Source: JANNGZ01 sp031404155 (GTDB lineage: Bacteria > Pseudomonadota > Gammaproteobacteria > Burkholderiales > Burkholderiaceae_C). Taken from it: a DNA stretch of 12,686 bases. A program made the translations under genes and the position numbers. Below the pieces are notes generated by a model. It ran no database searches. It worked only from the letters and a program-made list of their open reading frames with translations, and had not been told where the DNA came from. This document shows positions 6,362 to 12,686 of the stretch, one piece after another; position 1 is the first letter of the stretch, and every line of letters begins with the position of its first letter. The stretch spans positions 1 to 12,686 of the forward strand of contig JANNGZ010000480.1 in assembly GCA_031404155.1 (NCBI GenBank), read 5' to 3'.

Positions 6362-7246
6362 ATGCATTCCGGAGTTGCCTTCGCCGCCCTCGCCTATGTG
6401 ATCTGGGGCCTGTTCCCGCTGTACTTCAGCCACCTGGCCGCGGTGGCGGCGGTGGAGGTGCTGGTGCACCGCGTGGTCTGGTCGCTGGTCTTCGTGCTCG
6501 CGGTGTTGGCATGGCGCCGGCAGTGGCAATGGCTCGGCCCGGCGCTGCGGCAGCCGCGTGTCGTCGGTGCGTTCATCGCCAGCGCGCTGCTGCTGTCGTG
6601 CAACTGGCTCACCTACATCTGGGCGGTGAACAACGGCCATGTGCTCGACGCCAGCCTGGGCTACTTCATCACCCCGCTGGTGAACGTGATGCTCGGCTAC
6701 ACCGTGCTGCACGAGCGGCCGCGGCGCCTGCAATGGGCTGCGCTCGCGCTCGCCACCAGCGGCGTGCTGTGGCTGGCCTTGCAGGCGGGCCAGCTTCCGT
6801 GGATTGCGCTGGTGCTCGCCGCGAGCTTCGGGGCCTACGGCCTGATGCGCAAGATCGCGGTGCTCGGGCCGCTGGAGGGCTTGACGATGGAGACGCTGCT
6901 GCTCGCGCCGCCGGCCTTCGTGGCGCTGGCCTGGTGGTGGGGCCGCGGGCCGGCGAGCTTCCCGGCGCCGGACATGGCGGTGAACCTGTGGCTGATCGGC
7001 GTGGGGCCCTTGACCGCGATTCCGCTGCTGCTGTTTGCTGCCGGCGCCAGGCGCATCTCGATGACCACGCTCGGCCTGCTGCAGTACATCGGCCCCTCGA
7101 TCCAGTTCGCGCTCGGCTTGTGGATTTTCAACGAACCCTTCGGCAGCGCGCGCGGGGTGGGGTTCGGCCTGATCTGGTCGGCGCTGCTGCTCTACAGCGC
7201 CGACGGCTGGCGGGTGGCGCGGCGGCAGGCCGCGGCCACCGCCTGA
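6362..7246 (+). CDS. rarD: EamA-family transporter RarD
   Basis: This 294-residue protein has the ten-helix pattern of the drug/metabolite transporter superfamily and RarD-type hallmarks: GVAFAALAYVIWGLFPLYF at the N-terminus, the HR in EVLVHRVVWSL, the SCNWLTYIWAVNNGHVLDAS segment, GYFITPLVNVMLGY, and PLTAIPLLLFAAGARRI followed by LGLLQYIGPSIQF. RarD proteins are inner-membrane permeases of unknown substrate, historically linked to chloramphenicol sensitivity. The length is typical. The ATG at 6362 is chosen because it begins right at the family N-terminus; the open frame extends to 6296 through a Pro-rich, low-complexity stretch with no good start. No Shine-Dalgarno sequence is evident. It is divergent from the MoaD-like gene and convergent with the DUF3501 gene. 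Confidence 0.92.
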   Translation: MHSGVAFAALAYVIWGLFPLYFSHLAAVAAVEVLVHRVVWSLVFVLAVLAWRRQWQWLGPALRQPRVVGAFIASALLLSCNWLTYIWAVNNGHVLDASLGYFITPLVNVMLGYTVLHERPRRLQWAALALATSGVLWLALQAGQLPWIALVLAASFGAYGLMRKIAVLGPLEGLTMETLLLAPPAFVALAWWWGRGPASFPAPDMAVNLWLIGVGPLTAIPLLLFAAGARRISMTTLGLLQYIGPSIQFALGLWIFNEPFGSARGVGFGLIWSALLLYSADGWRVARRQAAATA

Positions 7247-7330
7247 TGCCGCTCGACTTGAAGCGCGTCAAGCGGATGCCGAGCGATCCGAGGCACCTCA
7301 GGCCGCGATGACCTGCGCGGCCGCGCGCCC

Positions 7331-7378
7331 GGCACCGGCACCGGCACCGGCACCGGCACCGGCACCGGCACCGGCACC
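7331..7378. repeat. (GGCACC)8 hexanucleotide tandem repeat
   Basis: Eight perfect copies of GGCACC lie in the 140-base gap between the convergent rarD and DUF3501 genes, ending 8 bases before the DUF3501 stop codon. It is in no credible gene: frames across it give only Ala-Pro or Val-Pro repeats fused to antisense sequence. Perfect copies of this kind are prone to slippage, so copy number may differ between strains. No terminator-like hairpin with a T-tract is seen in this gap. Confidence 0.9.
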
Positions 7379-7386
7379 GAAGGCCG

Positions 7387-7965
7387 CTACTTCAGGTCGC
7401 CCGCCAGGCTGGCCAGCGTCTCCGGCGCAATCTGCATATGCGCCGGGTAATGCGTGTGGTCGCAGCCGAGCTGCACGCTTGCACCGGCACGCACCGCGTC
7501 CTTGGCGGCTGCCGGGAACTCAAACCGCACGAAGTGCACCGCCGAGGTCTTCTCGTCGTTCTCGCGGTCGAGGTCTTCGTCGGCAATCGCGTAGATGCGC
7601 GTTTGCCCTTCCACCTCGACGAACATGCGGTCCTCGACGCCGATCAGCCGCGCCAGTTCACGCTTGCGCTCGTTCGGGTCGGGGTACTCGATCAGCAGCG
7701 TCGCCTTCCAGTTGGCGCCCTCGGGCACCAGGGCTGCGTAGGTGTCGATCTCGCTCTGGATGCCGTCGGCGTCGAAGATTTTTTCGATGTAGAGCATCTC
7801 CTGGATCTGGCGGCGGATCGTCTGCTCGTCCTCGAACTGCAAGGTGATGTGCTCGCCCAGGTGCACGCTGCGCAGCCGGCGGTGCGCTATCACCTCCGGC
7901 TTGCTGGTCTTGCGGATCTTCGAATACGCCTCGAGCGTGAGGAGGCTGTCGCGGGTGATCGTCAT
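7387..7965 (-). CDS. DUF3501 family protein
   Basis: The 192-residue protein starts MTITRDSLLTLEAYSKIRK and contains segments characteristic of DUF3501 as I know it: HRRLRSVHLGEHITLQFED, EMLYIEKIF, LIEYPDPNERKRELARLIGVED, and the C-terminal VQLGCDHTHY with Cys and His residues that could bind metal. The biochemical function is not established; members typically sit beside rubrerythrin and a CCG-type Fe-S protein, as here. It is the third gene of that operon, starting only 7 bases after the Fe-S gene's TAG, with GAGAAG just upstream of the ATG at 7965. It has no signal peptide or membrane segment, so it is cytoplasmic. A role in maturation or electron transfer for the peroxide-reducing unit is inference from context. 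Confidence 0.88.
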   Translation of the reverse strand: MTITRDSLLTLEAYSKIRKTSKPEVIAHRRLRSVHLGEHITLQFEDEQTIRRQIQEMLYIEKIFDADGIQSEIDTYAALVPEGANWKATLLIEYPDPNERKRELARLIGVEDRMFVEVEGQTRIYAIADEDLDRENDEKTSAVHFVRFEFPAAAKDAVRAGASVQLGCDHTHYPAHMQIAPETLASLAGDLK

Positions 7966-7972
7966 GGCTTCT

Positions 7973-8248
7973 CTACTCCAGGCCGTAGGCCAGTCGAACC
8001 AGGCTCAAGGGGTGCTGCAGCGCCTTGGCCGGCGTGCCGGCCTGCGCCATGCCCTGCGCGATATGGTGCCCTGCGAGCGCGCAGTCGCTGCTGATGAAAT
8101 CGGGCTCGCCCTTGGCCATCAACTTGAACACCGGCTTGCCGATCTTCATCGCCACCGGGTGGGTGGGCGTCTTCACGCCATACGTGCCGGCATGCCCCGA
8201 GCAGCGCTCGACGGTGTTGAGCTGCACCGTCACCGTCTTGCCGACCGC
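7973..8248 (-). pseudogene. C-terminal 91 codons of the Fe-S oxidoreductase, out of frame
   Basis: This frame starts where the Fe-S protein should continue (AVGKTVTVQLNTVERC) and carries the expected end of the family: the ERCSGH motif completing the second cysteine-rich CCG site, then MKIGKPVFKLM, DFISSDCALAGHHIAQGM and the C-terminus LVRLAYGLE. Relative to the main frame it is shifted by one base: the sequence AAG-CGG-TCG near 8245-8250 would need one added G to read AAG-GCG-GTC. No start codon or ribosome binding site would let it be made alone as a sensible protein. Its coding character is fully preserved with no internal stop, so the lesion is either very recent or a sequencing or assembly error. 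Confidence 0.85.
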
Positions 8249-9315
8249 TTGAACATCTCCTCGGTTTTTTTGCCGATGTTCTGCACCCGGCCGTGGCAGG
8301 GGATGTGGTAGCTCACCCGGCCTAGCGCGGTCTTGAAGTCGGTCTTGAGCAGCCCGTCCTTGTGGCGCGAGACCAGGTACTCGAAGGGGTCGAACATCGC
8401 CTCCTTCACCGCTTGCGTCTCGGCGCATTCGGGGAACATCAGCGGCAGCTCCTGCTTGAACATCAGGGTGCAGCTCGGTATCGCGCTGAGGATCGCGTAG
8501 CCCTCACCCGCATAACGCGCCAGCATCGGCATGTTCGCGGCCTTGTGCTCGGCCACCGCGTCGAGGTCGCCGAGTTCGAGCTTGGGCATGCCGCAGCACT
8601 TTTCCTTCTCGACGATGACGTAGGGAATCTCGTTGTGCGCCAGCACCTTCAACAGGTCGTGCCCGATGCCAGGCTCGTTGTAGTTCACATAGCAGGTGGA
8701 GAAGATCGCCACCTTGCCCGGCGTGCGCTGGCCATTCGTCACCACCGTGGCCGCACTCTTTGCCGCGCTCCAACGAAACCGTTTGGTGGCCAGCTCGGGC
8801 ATCCAGGCGTCGGGGTGGACACCCAGCGCGCTGTCCATCAGCTTGCGCGCGGTTCTTGTCCTGTTGATCGCGTTGACCGTCTGCACCACGATCGGTATGC
8901 CCGCGAACTGGCCGTGCACATCGGTGGAGGCGAGGAACTTCTCGCCACCCTTGACATGGCCGGCCTTGAACTTGATCGCCTTGGCGCGCAGCATCAGGTG
9001 CGGGAAGTCCAGGTTCCACGGGTGCGGCGGTGTGTACGGGCACTTGGTCATGTAGCACAGGTCGCACAGGAAACACTGGTCGACCACGCTCCAGTACGCC
9101 TCCTTCTTGATGCCGTGCACCTCGCCGTCCTCGGTGGCGTCCACCAGGTCGAACAGGGTCGGGAAACTCTGGCACAGGCTCACGCAGCGGCGGCAGCCAT
9201 GGCAGATGTCGAACACCCGCTCCATCTCCTTGAGCGCCGAGCCTTCGTCATAAAAGTCGGCGCCCTTCCAGTCGAGCGGGTGCCGGGTCGGCGCTTGCAG
9301 GTTGCCTTCGCTCAT
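8230..9315 (-). CDS. Fe-S oxidoreductase with two [4Fe-4S] clusters and CCG domain, truncated by frameshift
   Basis: The in-frame part has 361 residues. It carries two ferredoxin-type cysteine clusters, CHGCRRCVSLC (Cys38, 41, 44, 48) and CFLCDLCYMTKCPY (Cys81, 84, 87, 92), and then the first cysteine-rich site with CCGMP, as in HdrB/GlpC-type heterodisulfide reductase-related proteins. The second site starts at HIPCHGRVQNIG but is cut: after ...KTEEMFK (residue 356) the frame reads five foreign residues and stops at 8230. The restored protein would be about 447 residues. Such proteins pass electrons through Fe-S clusters to a partner; with rubrerythrin directly upstream, an electron-donor role is a reasonable inference. 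The ATG at 9315 lies about 18 bases after a hairpin that separates it from rubrerythrin. An A7 run on the coding strand (8265-8271) lies 16 bases before the lesion. Confidence 0.88.
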   Translation of the reverse strand: MSEGNLQAPTRHPLDWKGADFYDEGSALKEMERVFDICHGCRRCVSLCQSFPTLFDLVDATEDGEVHGIKKEAYWSVVDQCFLCDLCYMTKCPYTPPHPWNLDFPHLMLRAKAIKFKAGHVKGGEKFLASTDVHGQFAGIPIVVQTVNAINRTRTARKLMDSALGVHPDAWMPELATKRFRWSAAKSAATVVTNGQRTPGKVAIFSTCYVNYNEPGIGHDLLKVLAHNEIPYVIVEKEKCCGMPKLELGDLDAVAEHKAANMPMLARYAGEGYAILSAIPSCTLMFKQELPLMFPECAETQAVKEAMFDPFEYLVSRHKDGLLKTDFKTALGRVSYHIPCHGRVQNIGKKTEEMFKRSARR

Positions 9316-9329
9316 GGGATCTCAGGATG

Positions 9330-9355
9330 AAAACAAGGGGCATGAAGCCCCTTGT
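9330..9355 (-). terminator. Hairpin between rubrerythrin and the Fe-S gene, possible leaky terminator
   Basis: A perfect 9-base stem (ACAAGGGGC/GCCCCTTGT) with a TTCAT loop is followed on the minus strand by a short TTT run. It lies 21 bases past the rubrerythrin stop and ends 15 bases before the Fe-S start. The short T-tract suggests partial termination, which would give more rubrerythrin than downstream product; the stem could also protect the rubrerythrin message. Confidence 0.65.
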
Positions 9356-9375
9356 CCGGTTGATGTGCGGCTTGA

Positions 9376-9795
9376 TCAGTCGACCAGGGCGTCGAGCGCC
9401 TTCACATAGCGGTTGGCATGCGAGCGCTCGGCCTTGGCCAGCGTCTCGAACCAGTCGGCGATTTCGTCGAAGCCTTCGGCGCGCGCCTGCTTGGCCATGC
9501 CCGGGTACATGTCGGTGTACTCGTGCGTCTCGCCGGCCACGGCAGCGGCCAGGTTCTGGCGGCTCGAGCCGATCGGCAGGCCGGTGGCGGGGTCACCCAC
9601 CGCTTCGAGGAATTCGAGGTGGCCGTGGGCATGGCCAGTCTCGCCTTCGGCAGTGGAGCGGAACAGCGCGGCGACGTCGTTCTGGCCTTCGATGTCGGCC
9701 TTGTTGGCGAAATACAGGTAGCGGCGGTTGGCCTGGGACTCACCCGAAAAGGCGTCCTTCAGGTTCTGTTCGGTCTTCGTTCCTTTCAAGCCCAT
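9376..9795 (-). CDS. Rubrerythrin (diiron domain only, no rubredoxin domain)
   Basis: This 139-residue protein is a four-helix ferritin-like diiron protein. The ligand pattern is complete: Glu19 (FSGESQA), Glu52 and His55 (GETGH), Glu89 and Glu92 (GETHEY), and Glu123 with His126 (AERSH). The family reduces hydrogen peroxide at the diiron site using electrons from a reduced donor. It stops at VKALDALVD with no CxxC pairs, so the rubredoxin domain of classical rubrerythrin is absent and an external donor is needed; the downstream Fe-S protein is the obvious candidate. The ATG at 9795 is chosen over the longer frame to 9858 because GGAGA sits 7 bases upstream and the family begins there (MGLKGTKTEQNL). 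It is the first gene of the rubrerythrin/Fe-S/DUF3501 operon. The 171-base gap upstream must hold the promoter, but I cannot identify the -35/-10 boxes. Confidence 0.93.
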   Translation of the reverse strand: MGLKGTKTEQNLKDAFSGESQANRRYLYFANKADIEGQNDVAALFRSTAEGETGHAHGHLEFLEAVGDPATGLPIGSSRQNLAAAVAGETHEYTDMYPGMAKQARAEGFDEIADWFETLAKAERSHANRYVKALDALVD

Positions 9796-9966
9796 CTTCG
9801 TCTCCAGTGATTGCAAAGGGGTCGCGGCCGCATCGGCAAGTGAGAGTGCGCGCGGCAACCGCCTACGTTAACCCAGAGCGCAGGCCCTCGCCCATGCAAA
9901 GCAGCTGTTCACGCGGTAACCGAGGCTGCGCGCGCCAGGACCGCCGCGCAGACAGGCCCGCCGGGC

Positions 9967-10821
9967 TCAGCGCAGGCCGAGCAGCCCAAGCGCATGTGCA
10001 TGCAGCGCACTGGTCGGGTCCGCAAACTCACTCAGGATGTTGAAGTGGTTGCGCTGCGGCACCGCCTCGCACACCGGCACCACCGCGGCGCCCCAGCGTT
10101 CGCGGATCAGCGTGTTCTGGCGCAGGAACTCTTCGCTCTCGTCGCCGCCCACACAGGCGTAGAGCGTGCGCCCGGCCGGGGCGGCCCAGCCTGCCGGGCT
10201 GAGCCGCGGCACCGAGGCGGCGGTGAGCCGCAGGTCCGCACTCAGGAACGGCGTGTGGCGCAGCGGTTCCAGGTCGAACAAGCCGGAAATCGACAGCGCC
10301 CGCTGCACCAGCCCGGCGGGCAAATCGCGGCCCACCTGCTGCCAGTCGCAGCAGAGCAGCATCGCCGCCAGGTGCCCACCCGCCGAATGCCCGGCCACGA
10401 CAATGTTCGACGGGTCGCCGCCATAGGCCGCGGCATGCCGCCAGGTCCAGGCCAAGGCCTGGCTGAGTTGCAGCGCGATCGTCTCGACCGTCACTGCCGG
10501 GCAGAGTGCGTAGTTGGGCACCACCACCAGCGCGCCTTCCGCAGTGAACGGCGGCACGACAAAGGACACATCGGACTTGTCCAGCGAGCGCCAATAACCG
10601 CCGTGAATGAAGAAGAGCACCGGCGCGTTGGCCCGGGGCGTTGTGAAAACGTCGAGCGTTTCGGCATCGCCCGCGCCGTAGCGCAGGTCGGCATGGTGCA
10701 GCGCCTGCCGCCGCGCCAGCGCGGAGTCGGCGCTCCAGTTTTGCAACTGCGCCATCGCGTCGGCCACGCGGGCGCGGTTGTTGTATTGCGCGTCCAGCCA
10801 CAGCGGGTTCGGGGTTGCCAT
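9967..10821 (-). CDS. Alpha/beta hydrolase, HGGxW type (arylformamidase/esterase-like)
   Basis: The 284-residue protein has the oxyanion-hole motif HGGYW (73-77), the nucleophile elbow GHSAGG with Ser146, an acid candidate Asp227 (GGDES) and the catalytic His259 (NHFNIL). HGGxW is shared by kynurenine formamidase-like enzymes and carboxylesterases of the same branch, so hydrolysis of N-formylkynurenine or of a small ester is likely, but the substrate cannot be fixed from sequence. No kyn pathway genes lie nearby. There is no signal peptide, so it is cytoplasmic. The ATG at 10821 has GGAG about 9 bases upstream. It is a single gene, with 171 bases to the rubrerythrin operon downstream on the same strand, and diverges from the tRNA gene. 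Confidence 0.88.
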   Translation of the reverse strand: MATPNPLWLDAQYNNRARVADAMAQLQNWSADSALARRQALHHADLRYGAGDAETLDVFTTPRANAPVLFFIHGGYWRSLDKSDVSFVVPPFTAEGALVVVPNYALCPAVTVETIALQLSQALAWTWRHAAAYGGDPSNIVVAGHSAGGHLAAMLLCCDWQQVGRDLPAGLVQRALSISGLFDLEPLRHTPFLSADLRLTAASVPRLSPAGWAAPAGRTLYACVGGDESEEFLRQNTLIRERWGAAVVPVCEAVPQRNHFNILSEFADPTSALHAHALGLLGLR

Positions 10822-10908
10822 TTCTCGGGCTCCAGGCAGGGTGTGGCACGGGGTTCTACACGGGTCGGCGCAAGGGCGCCAGCGTGAATCCGCTCACCTT
10901 GCTGCTGC

Positions 10909-10914
10909 TAGAAT
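10909..10914 (+). promoter_or_regulatory. Candidate -10 box (TAGAAT) of the tRNA-Ala gene
   Basis: TAGAAT, one mismatch from TATAAT, lies 15 bases upstream of the mature tRNA 5' end. No good -35 hexamer is found at 16-18 bases further upstream (the sequence there is GAATCC-like), followed by a GC-rich stretch (CCGCCCC) typical of stable-RNA promoters. Confidence 0.5.
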
Positions 10915-10928
10915 CCGCCCCGTGTCGT

Positions 10929-11004
<76 letters not shown>

Positions 11005-11015
11005 AAACGATGTTC

Positions 11016-11050
11016 AAGGGCTTGGCTTCGGCCAGGCCCTTTTGTTTTTT
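11016..11050 (+). terminator. Rho-independent terminator of the tRNA-Ala gene
   Basis: An 11-base stem (AAGGGCTTGGC/GCCAGGCCCTT, one G-U pair) with a TTCG tetraloop is followed by TTGTTTTTT. It starts 11 bases after the tRNA CCA end and finishes 15 bases before the start codon of the anion channel gene. Confidence 0.9.
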
Positions 11051-11065
11051 CAAGCGAAGAACGCC

Positions 11066-11857
11066 ATGGCTGAAATCTTCGGGCTCGACGCCTATACCCC
11101 CAGGGAAATTGCCGCCCGCGTCAGCGAGGTCGGCGTGGTCAAGGCGCGGCTGCCGCTGCTCACCCTGAGCCTGCTCGGTGTGCTCGCCGGCGCCTTCATC
11201 GGCCTGGGCGCGTTCATGTTCACGCTGGTGGCCAGCGACGCCGGGCTCGGGTTCGCGGCGTCTCGCCTGCTCGGCGGCCTGAGCTTCTCGCTCGGGCTGA
11301 TCCTGGTCACGGTGGCGGGCGCGGAGCTGTTCACCGGCAACAACCTGATCGCAATGGCCTGGGCCAGCGGCCGCGTCAGTACGTTTGAATTGCTGCGCAA
11401 CTGGCTGGTGGCTTGCGCCAGCAACTTCGTGGGTGCGGCAGGGTTGGCACTTCTGGTGTGGCTGTCCGGCCGCGGCGCGCTCAATGGCGGGACGGTGGCC
11501 GAGGCGGCGATGCGCATCGCCGACGCCAAGGCCCGCATGCCGATCAGCGAAGCCTTCTTCAGCGGCGTGTTGTGCAACCTGCTGGTGTGCATGGCGGTGT
11601 GGATGGCGCTGGCCGGGCGCAGCGTCACCGACAAGGTGCTGGCGATCGTGTTCCCGATCACGGCCTTCGTCGCCGCGGGCTTCGAGCATTCCGTCGCCAA
11701 CCTGTTCTTCTTCCCGCTCGCGATCCTCCTCGGCGCGCCGCTGGGCCTGGGCGACGTGCTCGGCAACCTGCTGCCGGTGATTGCCGGCAACATCGTCGGC
11801 GGCAGCGTGCTGGTGGCGGGCGTTTATTGGGTCATCTACCTGCGGCCCGGCGCTTGA
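11066..11857 (+). CDS. Formate/nitrite transporter family (FocA/NirC-like) channel
   Basis: The 263-residue protein has the six-helix FNT pattern. It carries the signature AELFTGNNL (Thr90), the second signature GVLCNLLVCMAVWM, and GFEHSVANLFF with the pore histidine at 208. By recalled comparison to E. coli FocA, Thr90, Lys155 and His208 line up with Thr91, Lys156 and His209, so the channel core looks intact. The family forms pentamers in the inner membrane and moves monovalent anions such as formate, nitrite or hydrosulfide. No formate or nitrite enzyme is encoded nearby, so the substrate is open and I give no symbol. The ATG at 11066 has a weak GAAGA upstream. The frame is open back to 10778 through the tRNA gene, which is not coding. 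It has no room for its own promoter after the tRNA terminator, and converges on the next gene with only 7 bases between stops. Confidence 0.92.
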   Translation: MAEIFGLDAYTPREIAARVSEVGVVKARLPLLTLSLLGVLAGAFIGLGAFMFTLVASDAGLGFAASRLLGGLSFSLGLILVTVAGAELFTGNNLIAMAWASGRVSTFELLRNWLVACASNFVGAAGLALLVWLSGRGALNGGTVAEAAMRIADAKARMPISEAFFSGVLCNLLVCMAVWMALAGRSVTDKVLAIVFPITAFVAAGFEHSVANLFFFPLAILLGAPLGLGDVLGNLLPVIAGNIVGGSVLVAGVYWVIYLRPGA

Positions 11858-11864
11858 GACGCCG

Positions 11865-12686
11865 CTACCTGCCGATCGAGAACAAGACGGCGTTGTTGAT
11901 GGCGTAGACCGCCCCGTCGGCGCCGATTGCCGTGGGCGTGTAGGACTCGGCGATGCCGCTGGTCAGCTGGATCCGCTGCGTGAAAGTGTTCGTCGTCAGA
12001 TCCCAGCGGTAGAGATAGCCGTCTTCGCTGTTGGCGAGAATCGATTTCGTCGCCGGGTCCACGGCGGCGGTGTTGATGCACCACTCCTTCACCGCCACGC
12101 TGCTGCCGGGCTCGAAGGTCGGGCCGGCTTTGCTGAGCACCTCGCGCATGATCGGCAGGCCCGAGATCGCATCGGCTTGCGACGCGCCGGGGTCGATGAC
12201 GGCGATCTTGTTGGCGCCGTCGCCCCCGGCGCCGAGGTAGTTGTTGTACTTGACCATCAACAAGTAGCTCGACGGCCCGTTGTACGAGGCCACCATCGAG
12301 GCCGGCACGATCGAAGCGGTGGTGTCCCAGCCGAAGCCGCCCGGCGCGCCGCCGAACCCGAGCACGGCGTTGAATTGCAACAACCAGCCGCGCCCGTTGT
12401 GGCTGCCGAACACGTTCTCCAACACACCGAAATAGACCTTGCCGTCGGGCCCGACCGTCGGTGAGGCCGTGCTGTCGTCGCTGATCCGCGCCCGCGCCGT
12501 GCCGCCGGCGCTGCCGGGGTCGAGCAGGGCCACGCGCGCGCGCACGGCCAGCGTGGCGGCATCGAGCGCGACCAGGTAGCCGCTCTGAACCTGGCCCGCC
12601 GCGCGCGCCGCATTCACGGCCACATACAGGGTGCTGCGATCGGGCGAGAGCGCCGGCGCGCTATTGGTCGCGAGCTTGGTGATGGC
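11865..12686 (-). CDS. PQQ-like beta-propeller protein, N-terminus beyond the right edge
   Basis: The last 273 residues of a larger protein are present; the frame is open to 12686 and there is no reason to start at the internal GTG at 12623, because the same repeat pattern continues upstream (SPALSP-like blade, ALSPDRSTLYVAVN). Blade-like repeats are seen: YLVALDAATLAVRARV, SPTVGPDGKVYFGV, TAAVDPATKSILANSEDGYLYRWDL and TPTAIGADGAVYAINNAVLF. This is the outer-membrane-assembly/PQQ-dehydrogenase style of propeller, without visible catalytic residues in this part. A signal peptide would be expected outside the window. It is unlike the two Asp-box propellers to the left. A binding or structural role in the periplasm or on the surface is likely; nothing more can be said. 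Confidence 0.8.
   Translation of the reverse strand, partial: AITKLATNSAPALSPDRSTLYVAVNAARAAGQVQSGYLVALDAATLAVRARVALLDPGSAGGTARARISDDSTASPTVGPDGKVYFGVLENVFGSHNGRGWLLQFNAVLGFGGAPGGFGWDTTASIVPASMVASYNGPSSYLLMVKYNNYLGAGGDGANKIAVIDPGASQADAISGLPIMREVLSKAGPTFEPGSSVAVKEWCINTAAVDPATKSILANSEDGYLYRWDLTTNTFTQRIQLTSGIAESYTPTAIGADGAVYAINNAVLFSIGR

Noticed and set aside
7192..7377. Open frames across the GGCACC array encoding Val-Pro or Ala-Pro repeats
   Set aside because: The repeats join antisense sequence of rarD or DUF3501 and have no ribosome binding site or recognisable domain.
8265..8271. A7 slippery run as a programmed -1 frameshift site joining the two parts of the Fe-S gene
   Set aside because: Slippage there would restore the downstream frame but destroy the TEEMFK segment, which looks family-like in the zero frame. 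A one-base loss near 8247/8248 explains the data better, so only the lesion is reported.

Overview
The window is very GC-rich and dense with genes whose families and codon use fit a betaproteobacterium of the order Burkholderiales, probably the Rubrivivax/Leptothrix/Ideonella group. This placement rests on protein style and composition, not on a phylogenetic marker.

Layout. At the left edge a minus-strand gene runs off the window (start codon at 220) and carries a perfect LexA-type box (228-243) just upstream. Diverging from it is a GNAT acetyltransferase (384-986). A long minus-strand block follows: a J-domain protein (1062-2183), an Asp-box beta-propeller lipoprotein (2306-4069), a small four-helix membrane protein (4018-4560), and a translationally coupled pair made of a MoaD/ThiS-like ubiquitin-fold protein ending in Gly-Gly (5992-6261) and a cytoplasmic Asp-box beta-propeller (4844-5986). 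A RarD/EamA permease (6362-7246) diverges from that pair. It converges, across a (GGCACC)8 repeat, on a minus-strand operon of rubrerythrin (9376-9795), a two-[4Fe-4S]/CCG-domain Fe-S protein (8230-9315, broken by a frameshift, remainder 7973-8248) and a DUF3501 protein (7387-7965). Upstream of it lies an alpha/beta hydrolase (9967-10821). On the plus strand come tRNA-Ala(CGC) (10929-11004) with a strong terminator and, 15 bases later, a FocA/NirC-type anion channel (11066-11857). It converges on a PQQ-like beta-propeller protein that runs off the right edge.

How the genes work together. Rubrerythrin, the Fe-S oxidoreductase and DUF3501 form a plausible peroxide-reducing unit, with the Fe-S protein as candidate electron donor. 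Here that protein has lost one base near 8247/8248, so the last 91 residues, including part of the second cysteine-rich site, are out of frame. The MoaD-like/propeller pair overlaps in ATGA fashion and has no E1-like or molybdopterin genes nearby, so its role is open; it is the best candidate for an undescribed system here. Three unrelated propeller proteins in 12.7 kb, two genes whose starts lie at or next to intrinsic terminators, and two hexanucleotide repeats are the other unusual points.
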